Of a DNA stretch of 64,000 nucleotides, positions 15,724 to 25,960 are shown piece by piece. Under the pieces are notes generated by a model. It ran no database searches. It was not told the DNA's origin and saw only the letters and a program-made list of their open reading frames with translations. Both the position numbers and the translations under genes were made by a program. Position 1 is the first letter of the stretch; each line of letters opens with the position of its first letter. The stretch spans positions 20,296,214 through 20,360,213 of the forward strand of contig NC_044006.1 in assembly GCF_900496995.4 (NCBI RefSeq), written 5' to 3'. Source of the DNA: Aquila chrysaetos chrysaetos. Taxonomy: Eukaryota > Chordata > Aves > Accipitriformes > Accipitridae.

Positions 15724-16524
15724 ATTATAAATGAGTTTGAGACACAGAGAAAAAAATGTTCTGGATCCAGAAAGTGTGTTACTTAAAATTCTAGGTATTT
15801 TGATGGTTCTATTGTGTTACATACGCCACTTGACTTGCATTAAAAAGGAAAAGCTATCAGAATTTTTATACAAGAGACAAACTTACTTCTGCCATCTGTA
15901 ACTGAAGTACTTCTCTGCATGTTTCAGATGCTGAAACTTTGGGCAAAGTGGTAAAAGTGAAATTAGCAGTAGATTCAGATGGAAAAGTTTCAAAGTTTTG
16001 AACTTGAGTTAATGAAAACTTATAAATTATTTATGAGATATATTAACTGAATGGCTGGAGGTAATTGAGAACATTGAACAAATTTAGGTGAAAAATGTGT
16101 GCAATCAGATTTTAAAACTTGTATGTGCTTGAAGTTGAAGGTAAAACTAGATTTATAGCTAGTATAGATTTATAGCTGTATAAAACAAATAGGTCTGTTC
16201 TGTTTAACATGTAGTTATAAAATACTGAATTGAGACACACATGTACAGTATAACACTACTGTACTGTTTTACAGAGCAAAAAGCTGAAACTAATATGTCA
16301 TCTTGGGAATACCTGGAAGATCATTTACTTATTCTTAATGGGATTACCATTTTTATAGCCTGTTTCATCATTTAAATAAAGCTAGAACCTCTCTCATTTA
16401 AGGATCAAACAGCTGCCTGCAGCACAGTAGAGATTTTGTACACTTAGAACAGGGGAGGGAATAATTTAAAAGAAATTATCAGCAAACCTCTCCCAGATAG
16501 GTATGATGACCATATCATTGCATT

Positions 16525-16575
16525 TATATCAGCATGTACTGATATATAAACATATCAGTATATATTTATATACTG
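16525..16575. repeat. AT-rich palindrome cluster
   Basis: TATATCAG-CATGTA-CTGATATA at 16525-16546 and CAGTATATA-TT-TATATACTG at 16556-16575: two perfect inverted repeats of the same TATCAGTATA theme only 9 bp apart. Confidence 0.85.
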
Positions 16576-17051
16576 TATTATCAGTAACACATGGAACTCT
16601 GGAACTAAAATGTGTATTAAAAGAGAAAAGGTTATAAACTTTCAGTTGGGCTTCAGATTGAAATTCATCAGCTTTGGTCTTGAAGTTCATCCAATTTGAC
16701 CAGTGAGGATAACTCACTGGGGTCAGCAGCTGACTGTTAAAAAAAAGAAAAAAAGAGGACTGGTAAATAGAAATTACAATGCTAAAAAAACCTCGGGAAG
16801 CAGTTTAAATAAGCTTTCCTCAGTATATCTGAAATATAAATCCTTGGTTCCCTAGTGGATCTCAAATTACTTTATTTCACTGTTGGACCATTTTCCACCA
16901 GGAAATCTTTTTTCAGGAAAAATGTTTAGGCCATGTTACCATCTGTACTAGGAACAGCATATGGGATGGCATAACTGTTAGCAATCTGCGAACATGGAAT
17001 TACTGTGCACATTTTCACGTACTGAGTTTGCAGTGTATATATGAATGCATA

Positions 17052-17619
17052 TGTCCTGGTTTTGGCTGGGATAGAGTTAATTTTCTTCCTAGCAGCTTGT
17101 ATAGTGCTGTGGTTTGGATTTAGAAAGAGAATAATGTTGATAACACACTGATGTTTTAGTTTTTTAGGCTGGGGGGTTGTGCACAAGAAGATGGGGGGGA
17201 CACAGGCAGGACAGCTGACCCAAACTGTCCAAAGGGATATTCCATACCATATGATGTCATGCTCAGCATGTAAACTAGGGGGAAAGCCGGCTGGGGGGCT
17301 GCTGCTTGGGAACAGGCTGGGCATCGGTCATTTGGTGGTGAGCAATTGTTTTTCATTTGCATCACTTGTTTTTCTTGGGTTTTATTTGTCTCTTTGTTAT
17401 TTTCCTTTTCATTATAATTTACTTTATTATTATTATTATTATTATTGTTATTGTTATTATTATAATAATATTTCAATTACTAAACTGTTCTTATCTCAAT
17501 CCATGAATTTTCTTACTTTTACTCTTCCAGTTCTCTCCCCCATCCCACTGGGTGGGGGGGGGGGGAGTGAGAGAGCGGCTGCGTGGTGTTTAGTTGCCGG
17601 CTGGGGTTAAACCATGACA
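17052..17619 (+). repeat. 5' LTR of the ERV provirus
   Basis: 568 bp, beginning TGTCCTGGTTTTGGCTGGG and ending GGTTAAACCATGACA (TG...CA). An expanded TTA/TTG tract lies at 17425-17475 and a G run near 17553. The CRE-like site seen in the sister LTR is decayed here to TGATGTCA. Confidence 0.9.
17425..17475 (+). repeat. TTA/TTG-rich microsatellite inside the ERV LTR
   Basis: Imperfect TTA trinucleotide run with TTG variants, followed by an ATAATAATA segment. Expanded relative to the sister solo LTR. Confidence 0.85.
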
Positions 17620-17660
17620 GTCCTCTTTGGCACCCAATATGGGGCTCAAAGGGTTGGGAT
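17620..17660 (+). promoter_or_regulatory. Primer-binding-site-like region of the provirus
   Basis: Immediately after the 5' LTR comes TTTGGCACCCAATATGGGGC, laid out like a retroviral tRNA primer-binding site followed by the GGGGC leader motif. I cannot assign the primer tRNA. It looks CpG-decayed. Confidence 0.55.
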
Positions 17661-17847
17661 AACAACAGATCTGACCAGAGCATGTTAAAACAAATTTGTT
17701 ATAAGCATTCATTATATTAGTTCAATAGTCGCTGGTCACAATGTTGATTTATTTGTGCTCAGAGTTGTTGTGCTTGTTCTCAGAGTTGGTTTATGTAACA
17801 CCTTACTTGCTGTGTATGTTCCCTGTTGTGCTGTTGATCACCTCCGG

Positions 17848-18355
17848 GTGCCAATTGCTACCACAACGGTGTACCAGCAGCAATATCGCACCAACCAAGA
17901 CTCCCTGATTCCCATCCATAAGCTGATTCACCAACTGGAGTCCCAAGGAGTGATCAGCAAGACTCACTCACCCTTTAATAGTCCCATATGGCCAGTGCGA
18001 AAATCGAATGGAGAGTGTAGTAAACTCTCTAACAGTAAACTCTCTTGGCCTGAATGAAGTCACGCCACTCCCGAGTGATGCTGTGCTGGACATGCTAGAA
18101 CTTCAATACAATCTGGAGTCAAAGGCAGCCAAGTGGTACACCACAACTGATATGGCTAATGCATTTTTCTCAATCCCTTTGGCAGCAGAGTGCCGGCCAC
18201 AGTTTGCTTTCACTTGGAGGGGCATCCAGTACACCTGGAATCAAATGCCCCAGGGGTGGAAACACAGCCCTACCATTAGCCATGGACTGATCCAGACTGC
18301 ATGGGAACAGGGTGAAGCTCTGGAACACCTGCAATACATTGATGACAATTATTAA
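17848..18355 (+). pseudogene. ERV pol (reverse transcriptase) fragment, broken
   Basis: Reads as the N-terminal half of a retroviral reverse transcriptase: a palm/fingers segment with QLESQGVISKTHSPFNSP, then DMANAFFSIPLA, MPQGWKHSP and the catalytic YIDD at 18335-18346. The frame shifts near 18019-18045 at a 12-bp local duplication. The coding sequence stops directly after YIDD, where the deletion joins it to the 3' LTR remnant. RNase H and integrase are absent. Non-functional. Confidence 0.85.
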
Positions 18356-18483
18356 ACCATTCTTATTTCAACCCATGGGTTTTCTTACTTTTACCCTTCT
18401 GATTCTCTCCCCTGTCACACCAGGGGAAGACCAAGCGAGCAGCTGTGTGGTGCTTAGTTGCCAGCTGGGGTTAAACCATGACA
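18350..18483 (+). repeat. Truncated 3' LTR of the ERV provirus
   Basis: Matches the last part of the 5' LTR from the ATTAAAC...TTCTTAT segment to GGTTAAACCATGACA. All of U3 is missing. Its outer end abuts the GCATA target duplication. Confidence 0.88.
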
Positions 18484-18488
18484 GCATA

Positions 18489-21400
18489 TATACATGTTTC
18501 CTATCTGTCTTTGTGTTCAAGACCAATACTGGGGAAACAAGTTTGCTACCCCTCCAACCTCTGTGGTAAGCCCATGGGACTGGCAAGGTGTTTGGCACTT
18601 GGGCTGTGTGCAATAGCGATCCTTACAACTGAGAGCACCTCCTATGCACATGAAGTGTACGCATGTACTGTGTACAGGTGGAGCACAGGAAGGAAACCAC
18701 GACAGCAGAGGCAAACGTGGTTTTGAGATGACTCAGAGGTGATTTCTGATCCTCTAGCACATGCTATATTGGAAACCCTGGGAGAAACCCAAGCTGCAGC
18801 TCACAAATAGGATGAGTCATCCAGCCACAGGCTTGCACCGTATCACCCTTTTCCATCAGGACCCTTCATCTGTAGATAAAAACATGTCACCAGCCACATA
18901 AAAACTTTCTGTTTCTGCTAACCAGTGACTATTACTCTCTCTCCCAATGACCACCCTGTTTGACATATGATCAAACCCCAGATTTCCTTTTCCCATCCAC
19001 AGGAACATATGACAGAAATGATCACTTGTGGTTTTTCTCATGCTTCTGTCATATACTGGGGAGGCATATGGCATTTATCCCTCAAAGTCCTTAGTGAAAA
19101 AAGTGTCTGTGCCAGGTGAAAGCTTGGCTACTGCTGGCCTGTGCAGTACTTCTATATGCAGATACATGCTGCATACAAGCCAGGACTTGGCATCCATTAA
19201 ACAAGCTGAACCAGCATAAAGCCTTGAATGTTAAAGTGACATTTGAAACAGGATCTACCATTTAAAATGCTTCTGAATGTGACATCAGCATTCACCATTT
19301 CTAACCAGCAGTATTCTAAGGACTGGGGTCTATTTTTGAAGGCTACCGTCAGCTAAATGTTGTGATGACTGCAGACATTGTATCAAGACCTGTTTTCTAT
19401 TCCTAATAATTTTATTAGCTTAGAACAGATACACAGCAATTTTTTTTAGAAATATATAGTCTTTTTTACTTGCATGAATTGGATCAGAGCCTGAAAAAGT
19501 CAATAAAGAGAATAACTCAGCGTAATTTTTTTCCTACATAAGCTTGAATGAGTACAGCTTGAAAAAATTTCAACTCCTTCAGCACATTCTTTAGAGTCAG
19601 AACAAGTTAAAATTTTGTTTAGATTTAGCCTTCTCAATGTGACCTGTTCAACTGTCTCTGCCTTTTGTGCCCTTCCTGTTTATAAACTACCCACTATCTT
19701 ACTTTTTCTTTTAAATGACCACATAGTGCCATTTAGTAGGGAATTCAAATACAAAACCAAACCAAACTCTTACAGCAGCCAAATCATGCTCCAACTTCTT
19801 GACTATTTTATTCATTATGGCCATAAAAACATACCTCAATTAGCCTCTGGCAAAATTTTTAGTGGCTATTTTACTGTGTTGTTTAATTTCTACTCCTATC
19901 TTAGCCAGGACTTGGCATCCATTAAACAAGCTGAACCAGCTTGTTTGAACAGTACTTCAAATTTTCTACCCAATACAGCCGTGCAGATAGTAGCCTGTCC
20001 TGTGACTGGAATGTAACAGCATATTCTGCTTGGACTACATCACAGTTCAAGTATTTTTGTAATTTTCTGTCATATTTTCAGGTCTGGTATTCTCTAAACA
20101 CCTAAACCTTTCCTCAAGCATATTTTGGTGCTCACCTTAATGTATCAAGATAATGCGGTTGTCTGATCCCCTATTTTTTCTCCCCTGCTGGGATTTACTA
20201 CCATGAATATGCTACAGTTTTTCACATATACCTGTTTAGATTGTCTCTGCAGGTGAAGACGTCCCAGTCAAAACAGGAATACACAACAAGGTTTTACTAG
20301 TTGGAGTTCCATAAAACATAGAGAGAGGTCTGAGTACAGTCCAGCTATGTTAACTATTCTGGACGTCCTTCAACTAGGCTCCGAAGATCTTTAGATTTGA
20401 TAAACTAGAAACCACCTCTATATCTTTACCAGTTAACTTTTTGATTTAAAACACTTAAGTGAACCTCGGTTACAATCTATCTTTGTTACTGATATCACAG
20501 GTTTTGTTCTTCAATATACAGGAAGCTGCTTCAAGTCAATGTATCTTCACTTTCCTACGCTTTCCAGATCCCGTTGCAAAGACCAGTCTTCTCTATCTCT
20601 CTTTTAGTACAGTCCTAACCGGGGCACAGGAGTAATGGAAAACTGTACATGGATCTGGTGAATCAGTGTATTTGAGACTGCCAGAGAGCAAACTACTAGT
20701 CTGTTATCAGCTGGCCTAGATATGTTCCAGATCAGAGTTACCGGTTTCTGTGATGACTATTTGAGCTGTTGAAAAACACTTATTATTTCCTGTGGCACAC
20801 TTGTGTTCATAGGTGGGCACATATTATAGCTACAAAGGAGTAACTCAATGTTACACTCTAGTATTCTATAAATGAGTATGTAGGATGTTGAATATGTTTC
20901 ATACACCCCAAAGACAAACCAATATACGGACAAGGAATGACAAATACATATAAATATTTATACACAAATTACCAAACACAAACGAATCTTTAACAAAGGA
21001 AGGAATTAGAAAATACATTGTCACGTGTACTACATCCACAACTATTAACCATGGTGTCATGCGCATCATTTTGAGATTCTAGGGTAAGGTAGACTAAAAC
21101 GTCCCTGATTTTTCTTGCTTTAGAGCACCAAGTCCCAAAGGTGATAGACACATCAGCTGAAAGGATTAATGCCTGTATTTATCAAGACTTCTAAAACATT
21201 GCATTCTCTCAGTTCCTTTTCATCTGCACATTTTCTGCATATTCCACGCTAGCATTCATAAACCTCTCTTTTGTGGTACAAAGTGTGCAAAACTTTATGT
21301 ATTAGTAACATCCTTTAAGGTTATCATTCATGCTGTCTTCAGGGCAAAGTAGGGGAATATACCTACCACAGACAGAGCCAGGTCATTCCCTGAAAGCAAG

Positions 21401-22230
21401 CTGTCAATTCCATTATGTTAGTTACCATTTATGGGCAAAACTAATACTAATTACCCATCAAACCTCCACAACTGTAACTTGTAGTAGTCTTGAGCTGCCA
21501 CCTAGAAGCTAATTGCCTGGTTTTGGAGTCATCTGGTCTCTCACCTTGAGAGCACACATGCTGGTGTGTCACATTAAGTACTTATGAAAAATTTCTTAGA
21601 TTGTTAATTTATTTTATGCTGTTTCTTTGTTTAGTAATATAGTTTTACCACACAGAACTATTGCACCAGCAACAGTCTGTGCAATGGAGATCTGCACATG
21701 CAGCAGCAAGCATCACATCCTTCGGTTTTGCAACATTCTGAACAGCTATTTTTGTTTCCAAGAAATGAAAATGTCCACCATTTCACATACTTTGTTTTCC
21801 ACAACAGTACAAGAAATCAGAACGCTCTTCCACTGCTGTCAGATCAATGGTCTACTCACAGCTGAAGCAGAGAAAGCCAGTACATGCACACACAGCTTTC
21901 AAGTTACGCAGATTGCTACACTGCCAGGCTAAGAACGGTTCTGCAGAAGAGCTGGGAAGGCCAGACGTTCTCTCATCATGAGTAGTCCTAGAGTCAATCC
22001 AGGCAGAGAGGCAGGAGGAGCACCAGGACACATCCAGGAAATCTAGCAAGTGAAAGGCACAGATTGAATAAATTGCAGCACCAACATGCATGTGGACTAT
22101 GCAGCCACAGAAGAGATGACAAGAGATTCTAAATTAAGGTGATTAAGGTCTCCAGGGTGTTTACTAGCAGGTAGTCATCACAGCTACATAGGGACTGGCA
22201 TCCGAGCATGTACTAGGGCACATAAAAAGA
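18489..22230. other. Intergenic sequence between ERV insertions
   Basis: No gene or known element seen. Contains the 38-bp direct repeat pair. Confidence 0.75.
19178..19940 (+). repeat. 38-bp exact direct repeat pair
   Basis: Identical 38-bp copies at 19178-19215 and 19903-19940, starting AGCCAGGACTTGGCATCC and ending AAGCTGAACCAGC, 725 bp apart. The sequence between is unique and AT-rich, with no recognised element. Confidence 0.95.
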
Positions 22231-22235
22231 CTGAC

Positions 22236-22813
22236 TGTCCTAGTTTCAGCTGGGATAGAGTTAACTGTCTTCCTAGTACCTGGTATAGTGCTATGTTTTG
22301 AGTTCAGTATGTGAAGAATGTTGATAACGCTGATGTTTTCAGTTGTTGCTAGTAGTGTTTAGACTAATGTCAAGGATTTTTCAGCTTCTGATGCCCAGCC
22401 AGCGAGAAAGCTGGAGGGGCACAAGAAGTTGGCACAGGACACAGCCAGGGCACCTGACCCAAACTGGCCAACAGGGTATTCCATACCATGTGACGTCACA
22501 TCTAGTATAGGAACTGGGAAGTGGGGGCGGGGAATCGCCGCTCGGGGACTAGCTGGGTGCCGGTCGGCGGGTGGTGAGCAATTGCACTGCGCACCGTTTG
22601 TACATTCCAATCCTTTTATTATTGCTGTTGTCATTTTATTAGTGTCATCATTATCATTATTCGTTTCTTCTTTTCTGTTCTATTAAACTGTTCTTATCTC
22701 AACCCATGGGTTTTGCTTCTTTTCCCGATTTTCTCCCCCATCCCACTGGGTGGGGGGGGAGTGAGTGAGCGGCTGCGTGGTGCTTAGTTGCTGGCTGGGG
22801 TTAAACCACGACA
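22236..22813 (+). mobile_element. Solo LTR, same family as the provirus
   Basis: 578 bp beginning TGTCCTAGTTTCAGCTGGG and ending TTAAACCACGACA, flanked by the perfect duplication CTGAC (22231-22235 and 22814-22818). Similar along its length to the provirus 5' LTR. Solo LTRs arise by recombination between the two LTRs of a provirus. A CRE/ATF palindrome lies at 22489-22500 and an ATTAAA hexamer at 22682-22687. Confidence 0.92.
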
Positions 22814-22916
22814 CTGACTTGCAGGGAAAACCCATCTCTAGTTTTGTCTCAAAGGTTACAAGTCTCAGCAATGTCCACAACTGGTTTTCATTACTTTGTA
22901 AAAGACTGTTAGTCAC

Positions 22917-22976
22917 TTGGAACTAGATGATCTTTAAGGTCCCTTCCAACCCAAACCATTCTATGATTCTATGATT
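22917..22976 (+). mobile_element. CR1 LINE 3'-end fragment
   Basis: About 60 bp reading TTGGAACTAGATGATCTTTA, then GGTCCCTTCCAACCC and ATTCTATGATTCTATGATT, which is the conserved CR1 3' untranslated end. A very short 5'-truncated insertion about 100 bp after the solo LTR. Confidence 0.88.
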
Positions 22977-25399
22977 AACAACTCATGACAAAGAGCAGAC
23001 CTGAAATCTAGTGGTATGCACAAAATGGAGTGAAATAGTTTTAAAGTTACTCAGAAAAATTATGTAGTCATCCATCATGAACTCATTTTGGTTTATCCAT
23101 TGCATATTTTCAGAATACTTACAGAATCATTTTGATTTAGAAAAAAAAAGACAGTAAACTCCTAACCCCATTTCTCTGATGCCTTTTATAATGACCACCA
23201 AAAATTCTGGTCTGGATAAGCTAAGTATGTCATCATTAAATTCATTAAGAATTTTACAGAACTATATGCTCTAACCTAAAGAAGCATCTTTTTATTATAC
23301 TTGTTCCTCTGAAAGTGCAGACTCGCAGAGGTTTTTTATAGTGTTTATTACTGAAGAATACCATATAAAATCAACAAGCTGCACTGAAACAGCCTAACTT
23401 GGCAGCTAAAACACTGACAGAAGAAAGTCCTTTGTCTGGGGGGGGAAAAAAGTGACATGGAAATCAGGTACAACCTCCAATCAAAGTCTTGCTTTCATGT
23501 CTCTGTAGATATGATGTTTCAAACATCATCCCAGGGACCAAGAGAAGAAACAGTCATTGACTGTTATTCCCCAAATAAATTCACACTAGTACTATGTGAT
23601 CAAAGTATATAGAAAGGAAGAGGTTAAAGGCAAAAAGCTGGAGAAAATATTTTTCTTTATTCAAGGCCCTTACTATTTAATTTCCTTTCCTTCCTACACC
23701 ACGCCCAATCAGTCATATACCTTTACCCAAAGATTATTAGACAGTAATATGTAGACCTAATTCCTCACTGAAATGTTGATGATCACAAAAAAAAAAAAGA
23801 GGGAGGCACAGCATGACACCCAAGAGGAAGAGGTCCAGCTGCTGATTAGCACACAGATGACACAGCTCTGATCTTCACTTAATACTTGCTTCTAAATTTT
23901 GCAATGTGTTGATGGGGATGGGTGCAGTGAAAATCAACCTCTTGTTTTAAGTCCGGTATTTTAAAATACCAAATTTATGAATGAGATCCCTTTGCATTAA
24001 ATATTTTGTGATATACAAAGCATACATATAATCCATTCTAGCAGAGCAGTTGAAGAACAGGCTGCGTCAGCCTTTTAACATTTGGTATACGAACATTACC
24101 TCATTCTTGTTTTTCTCTTCAAGACTTTCTTTTTTTCTAATATATAAAAAAATGAGTGTTCATGAAGAAAGTGGTCTGGATAAAGAAGTTAGCAGTTTGC
24201 AAAGGAAACCCCAAAAACATAGCCTATGTTTTGGGGCTTTAACTTCCACATGGCAGGTGGGTTAAATATCTCATCTTTTGTAGTTCTTTCTAATTTTATA
24301 AGCCTATTAAGGTTTCGAAAGTTGTTTTCCTACTTCATGCAGGAAAAGAAAGATTATTCAGTGGGCACTCCCCCACTCCAAGCAGGCCAACACAGAGTTT
24401 ATGCTAGTTCCAAAGCTAGAGTTTTCCAGTCAAAAAAGGTAGGAAGTGATTCAGTTTTGGCTATATAAATGCATTATTTCTGTTCTGAATGCAAAGTCTG
24501 TCTTGCCACCTAATTGATCTAATCCAAGCTGTTAGGGCATAGCACAACCTCAGCACTGAAGACTTCTGCAGCTCTGTGGAAGCGTTGCCTCATTCACACT
24601 GCCGCAGAACAAATATCCTTCAACTTGGGATGATTTAACAGTGAGAAAGAACATTTATTCTAACTCCTTGAAGTGCTGTTACCCTACTTTTTTCTTCATA
24701 TTAGTTTCAGGAAATAAAATTAACCCTTCAGTAGGGGCCTTGCAAGTCATGCTTTGGTAAGCAGTCCCAGAAAGCTTAAGAAAAGTGACAAGAAAGCCAC
24801 TGAAACTAGATTTTCTCAAGATGTGGTAGATACACATAACAGGACTTAGTATGCCTGGGCAGGGCTTCAGAAGTAAATTGGAAGCCTGGACAATTTATAA
24901 ATCAGGAACAACGTGCATATGTGAAATGTGAACAGTTTAGAGACACCTACGTTTGAGTTGCGATCATTCTTAAACCTGTATCTCCATAAAGAAATTCTCA
25001 CCAGCCGGGATGTCTTTTAAGAGTTTGGTTTTATCTGAAAATTGCCACACTGTACTCTGGACCAATTGTGCTTTCCATCTGTATAAATGAACTTTGCCTT
25101 TACCTTCTGCGGATTTTGGGGGCTGCTGAGATGCAAGCTTGCATCTGAAAAACGATACTCTGTTCTGAACCAATGTGGTCACAGACCTGCACTGATAGCC
25201 CGTAAGCACAAGTGGTCACCGTTATTTGGCTTTCAAGACCCTCCTTTAGTCACCGCGACTTCCACAAAAAATTTTCTCTTTTTGTTCCCATCGTCTCACA
25301 ATTTGCAAGTAAGACAGAGTGAGGGCAGATTGCTAATTAGGTTCCAAGGCTAATTTTTTTCACCTTTTAAAGGGTAAGGTTGGATTCTGCCTAGAGGGA
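22977..25399. other. Intergenic sequence, no gene seen
   Basis: AT-rich, with short A runs and one 18-bp palindrome near the right end. No coding or RNA feature recognised. Confidence 0.7.
25129..25146. repeat. 18-bp perfect palindrome
   Basis: AGATGCAAGCTTGCATCT, self-complementary without a loop, about 270 bp before the GC-rich block. Confidence 0.92.
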
Positions 25400-25960
25400 G
25401 AGAAATGGGAAAAACTGCAGGAAATGGCGCCGCTTCCTCCAACTCCTGCTCCCCCGAGCTCCCTCCCCAGTGCCCTCTCTGCATGCCCGCAGCTCGGGGC
25501 CATGTCAGCCCCAGACTGCCGAAAGAGGGTGACAGGGGAAGAATGACCCTTGGAGACTGAGCAGCGAGGGGGGCCGGGGCGGGGTAATGGCCCTGGGGAG
25601 GCCGTTAGAGCCGTTGGGCGGGTGACAGCTGGGCAGCCGCCGGGTGTCCCCGGGTGAGCGGCTGCTCTGGAACAGGGACAAGGTGTGCAGGCAGGCGTGG
25701 GGCTGGGGGTGCCCATCTGCTCCTGGGTGGGCCCCTATCTCGGGGGTGAGCAGGCACCCAAGCCATTGTGCAATGGCGTGCTTGTCATTGCGGGGCGGGG
25801 GGGGGGGGGGAAGGCTGTCGAACCACTGGCTGCAGGAGCATGTGAGTGTCCTGGTTATGGGAACCCGCGTAGCGCACTGCCCCTGAGCTGGCGTCTGGCC
25901 ACACATTTGTTCACTTGCCCATGTTTCTGTGCACGCGCGTGTGTGCGCGCACGCGCAGAA
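25400..25960. promoter_or_regulatory. GC-rich CpG-rich block, candidate promoter region
   Basis: Sharp rise in GC and CpG content against AT-rich flanks. Contains GGGGGGCCGGGGCGGGG at about 25568-25584, a G14 run at 25797-25810 and a pure alternating pyrimidine-purine stretch at 25928-25957. It lies about 3 kb before the first NME8 coding exon and could hold that gene's promoter and untranslated first exon. No TATA box or exon can be fixed from sequence alone. Long open frames here on both strands reflect base composition. Confidence 0.45.
25797..25810 (+). repeat. Poly-G run
   Basis: Fourteen consecutive G inside the GC-rich block; length-variable and error-prone in sequencing. Confidence 0.9.

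Larger units (their letters stand above)
1..17046. other. Gene-poor sequence, no recognised gene
   Basis: Roughly 17 kb of mostly AT-rich sequence in which no ORF exceeds 140 codons and none resembles a known protein. A single-exon GPCR such as GPR141, the usual left neighbour of NME8, would be visible as a long ORF and is not here. Besides short repeats, a homeodomain/POU-motif-rich stretch at about 9150-9265 and a GC-richer stretch at about 12.3-14.9 kb stand out; neither can be called a gene. Confidence 0.75.
17052..18483 (+). mobile_element. Internally deleted ERV provirus (ERVL-like)
   Basis: A complete 5' LTR, a short leader, a broken fragment of pol and a 134-bp remnant of the 3' LTR are bounded by a perfect 5-bp target duplication GCATA (17047-17051 and 18484-18488). 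The duplication shows a single integration event and that both outer ends are intact. Five-base duplications are usual for ERVL-type elements. Gag, protease, most of pol and the U3 of the 3' LTR are gone, so the element cannot make functional products. The two LTR copies differ at many positions over their overlap, so the insertion is old. Confidence 0.92.

Noticed and set aside
17156-17476. Minus-strand ORF starting with a poly-Asn run
   Set aside because: The Asn run is the translated TTA microsatellite of the ERV LTR.
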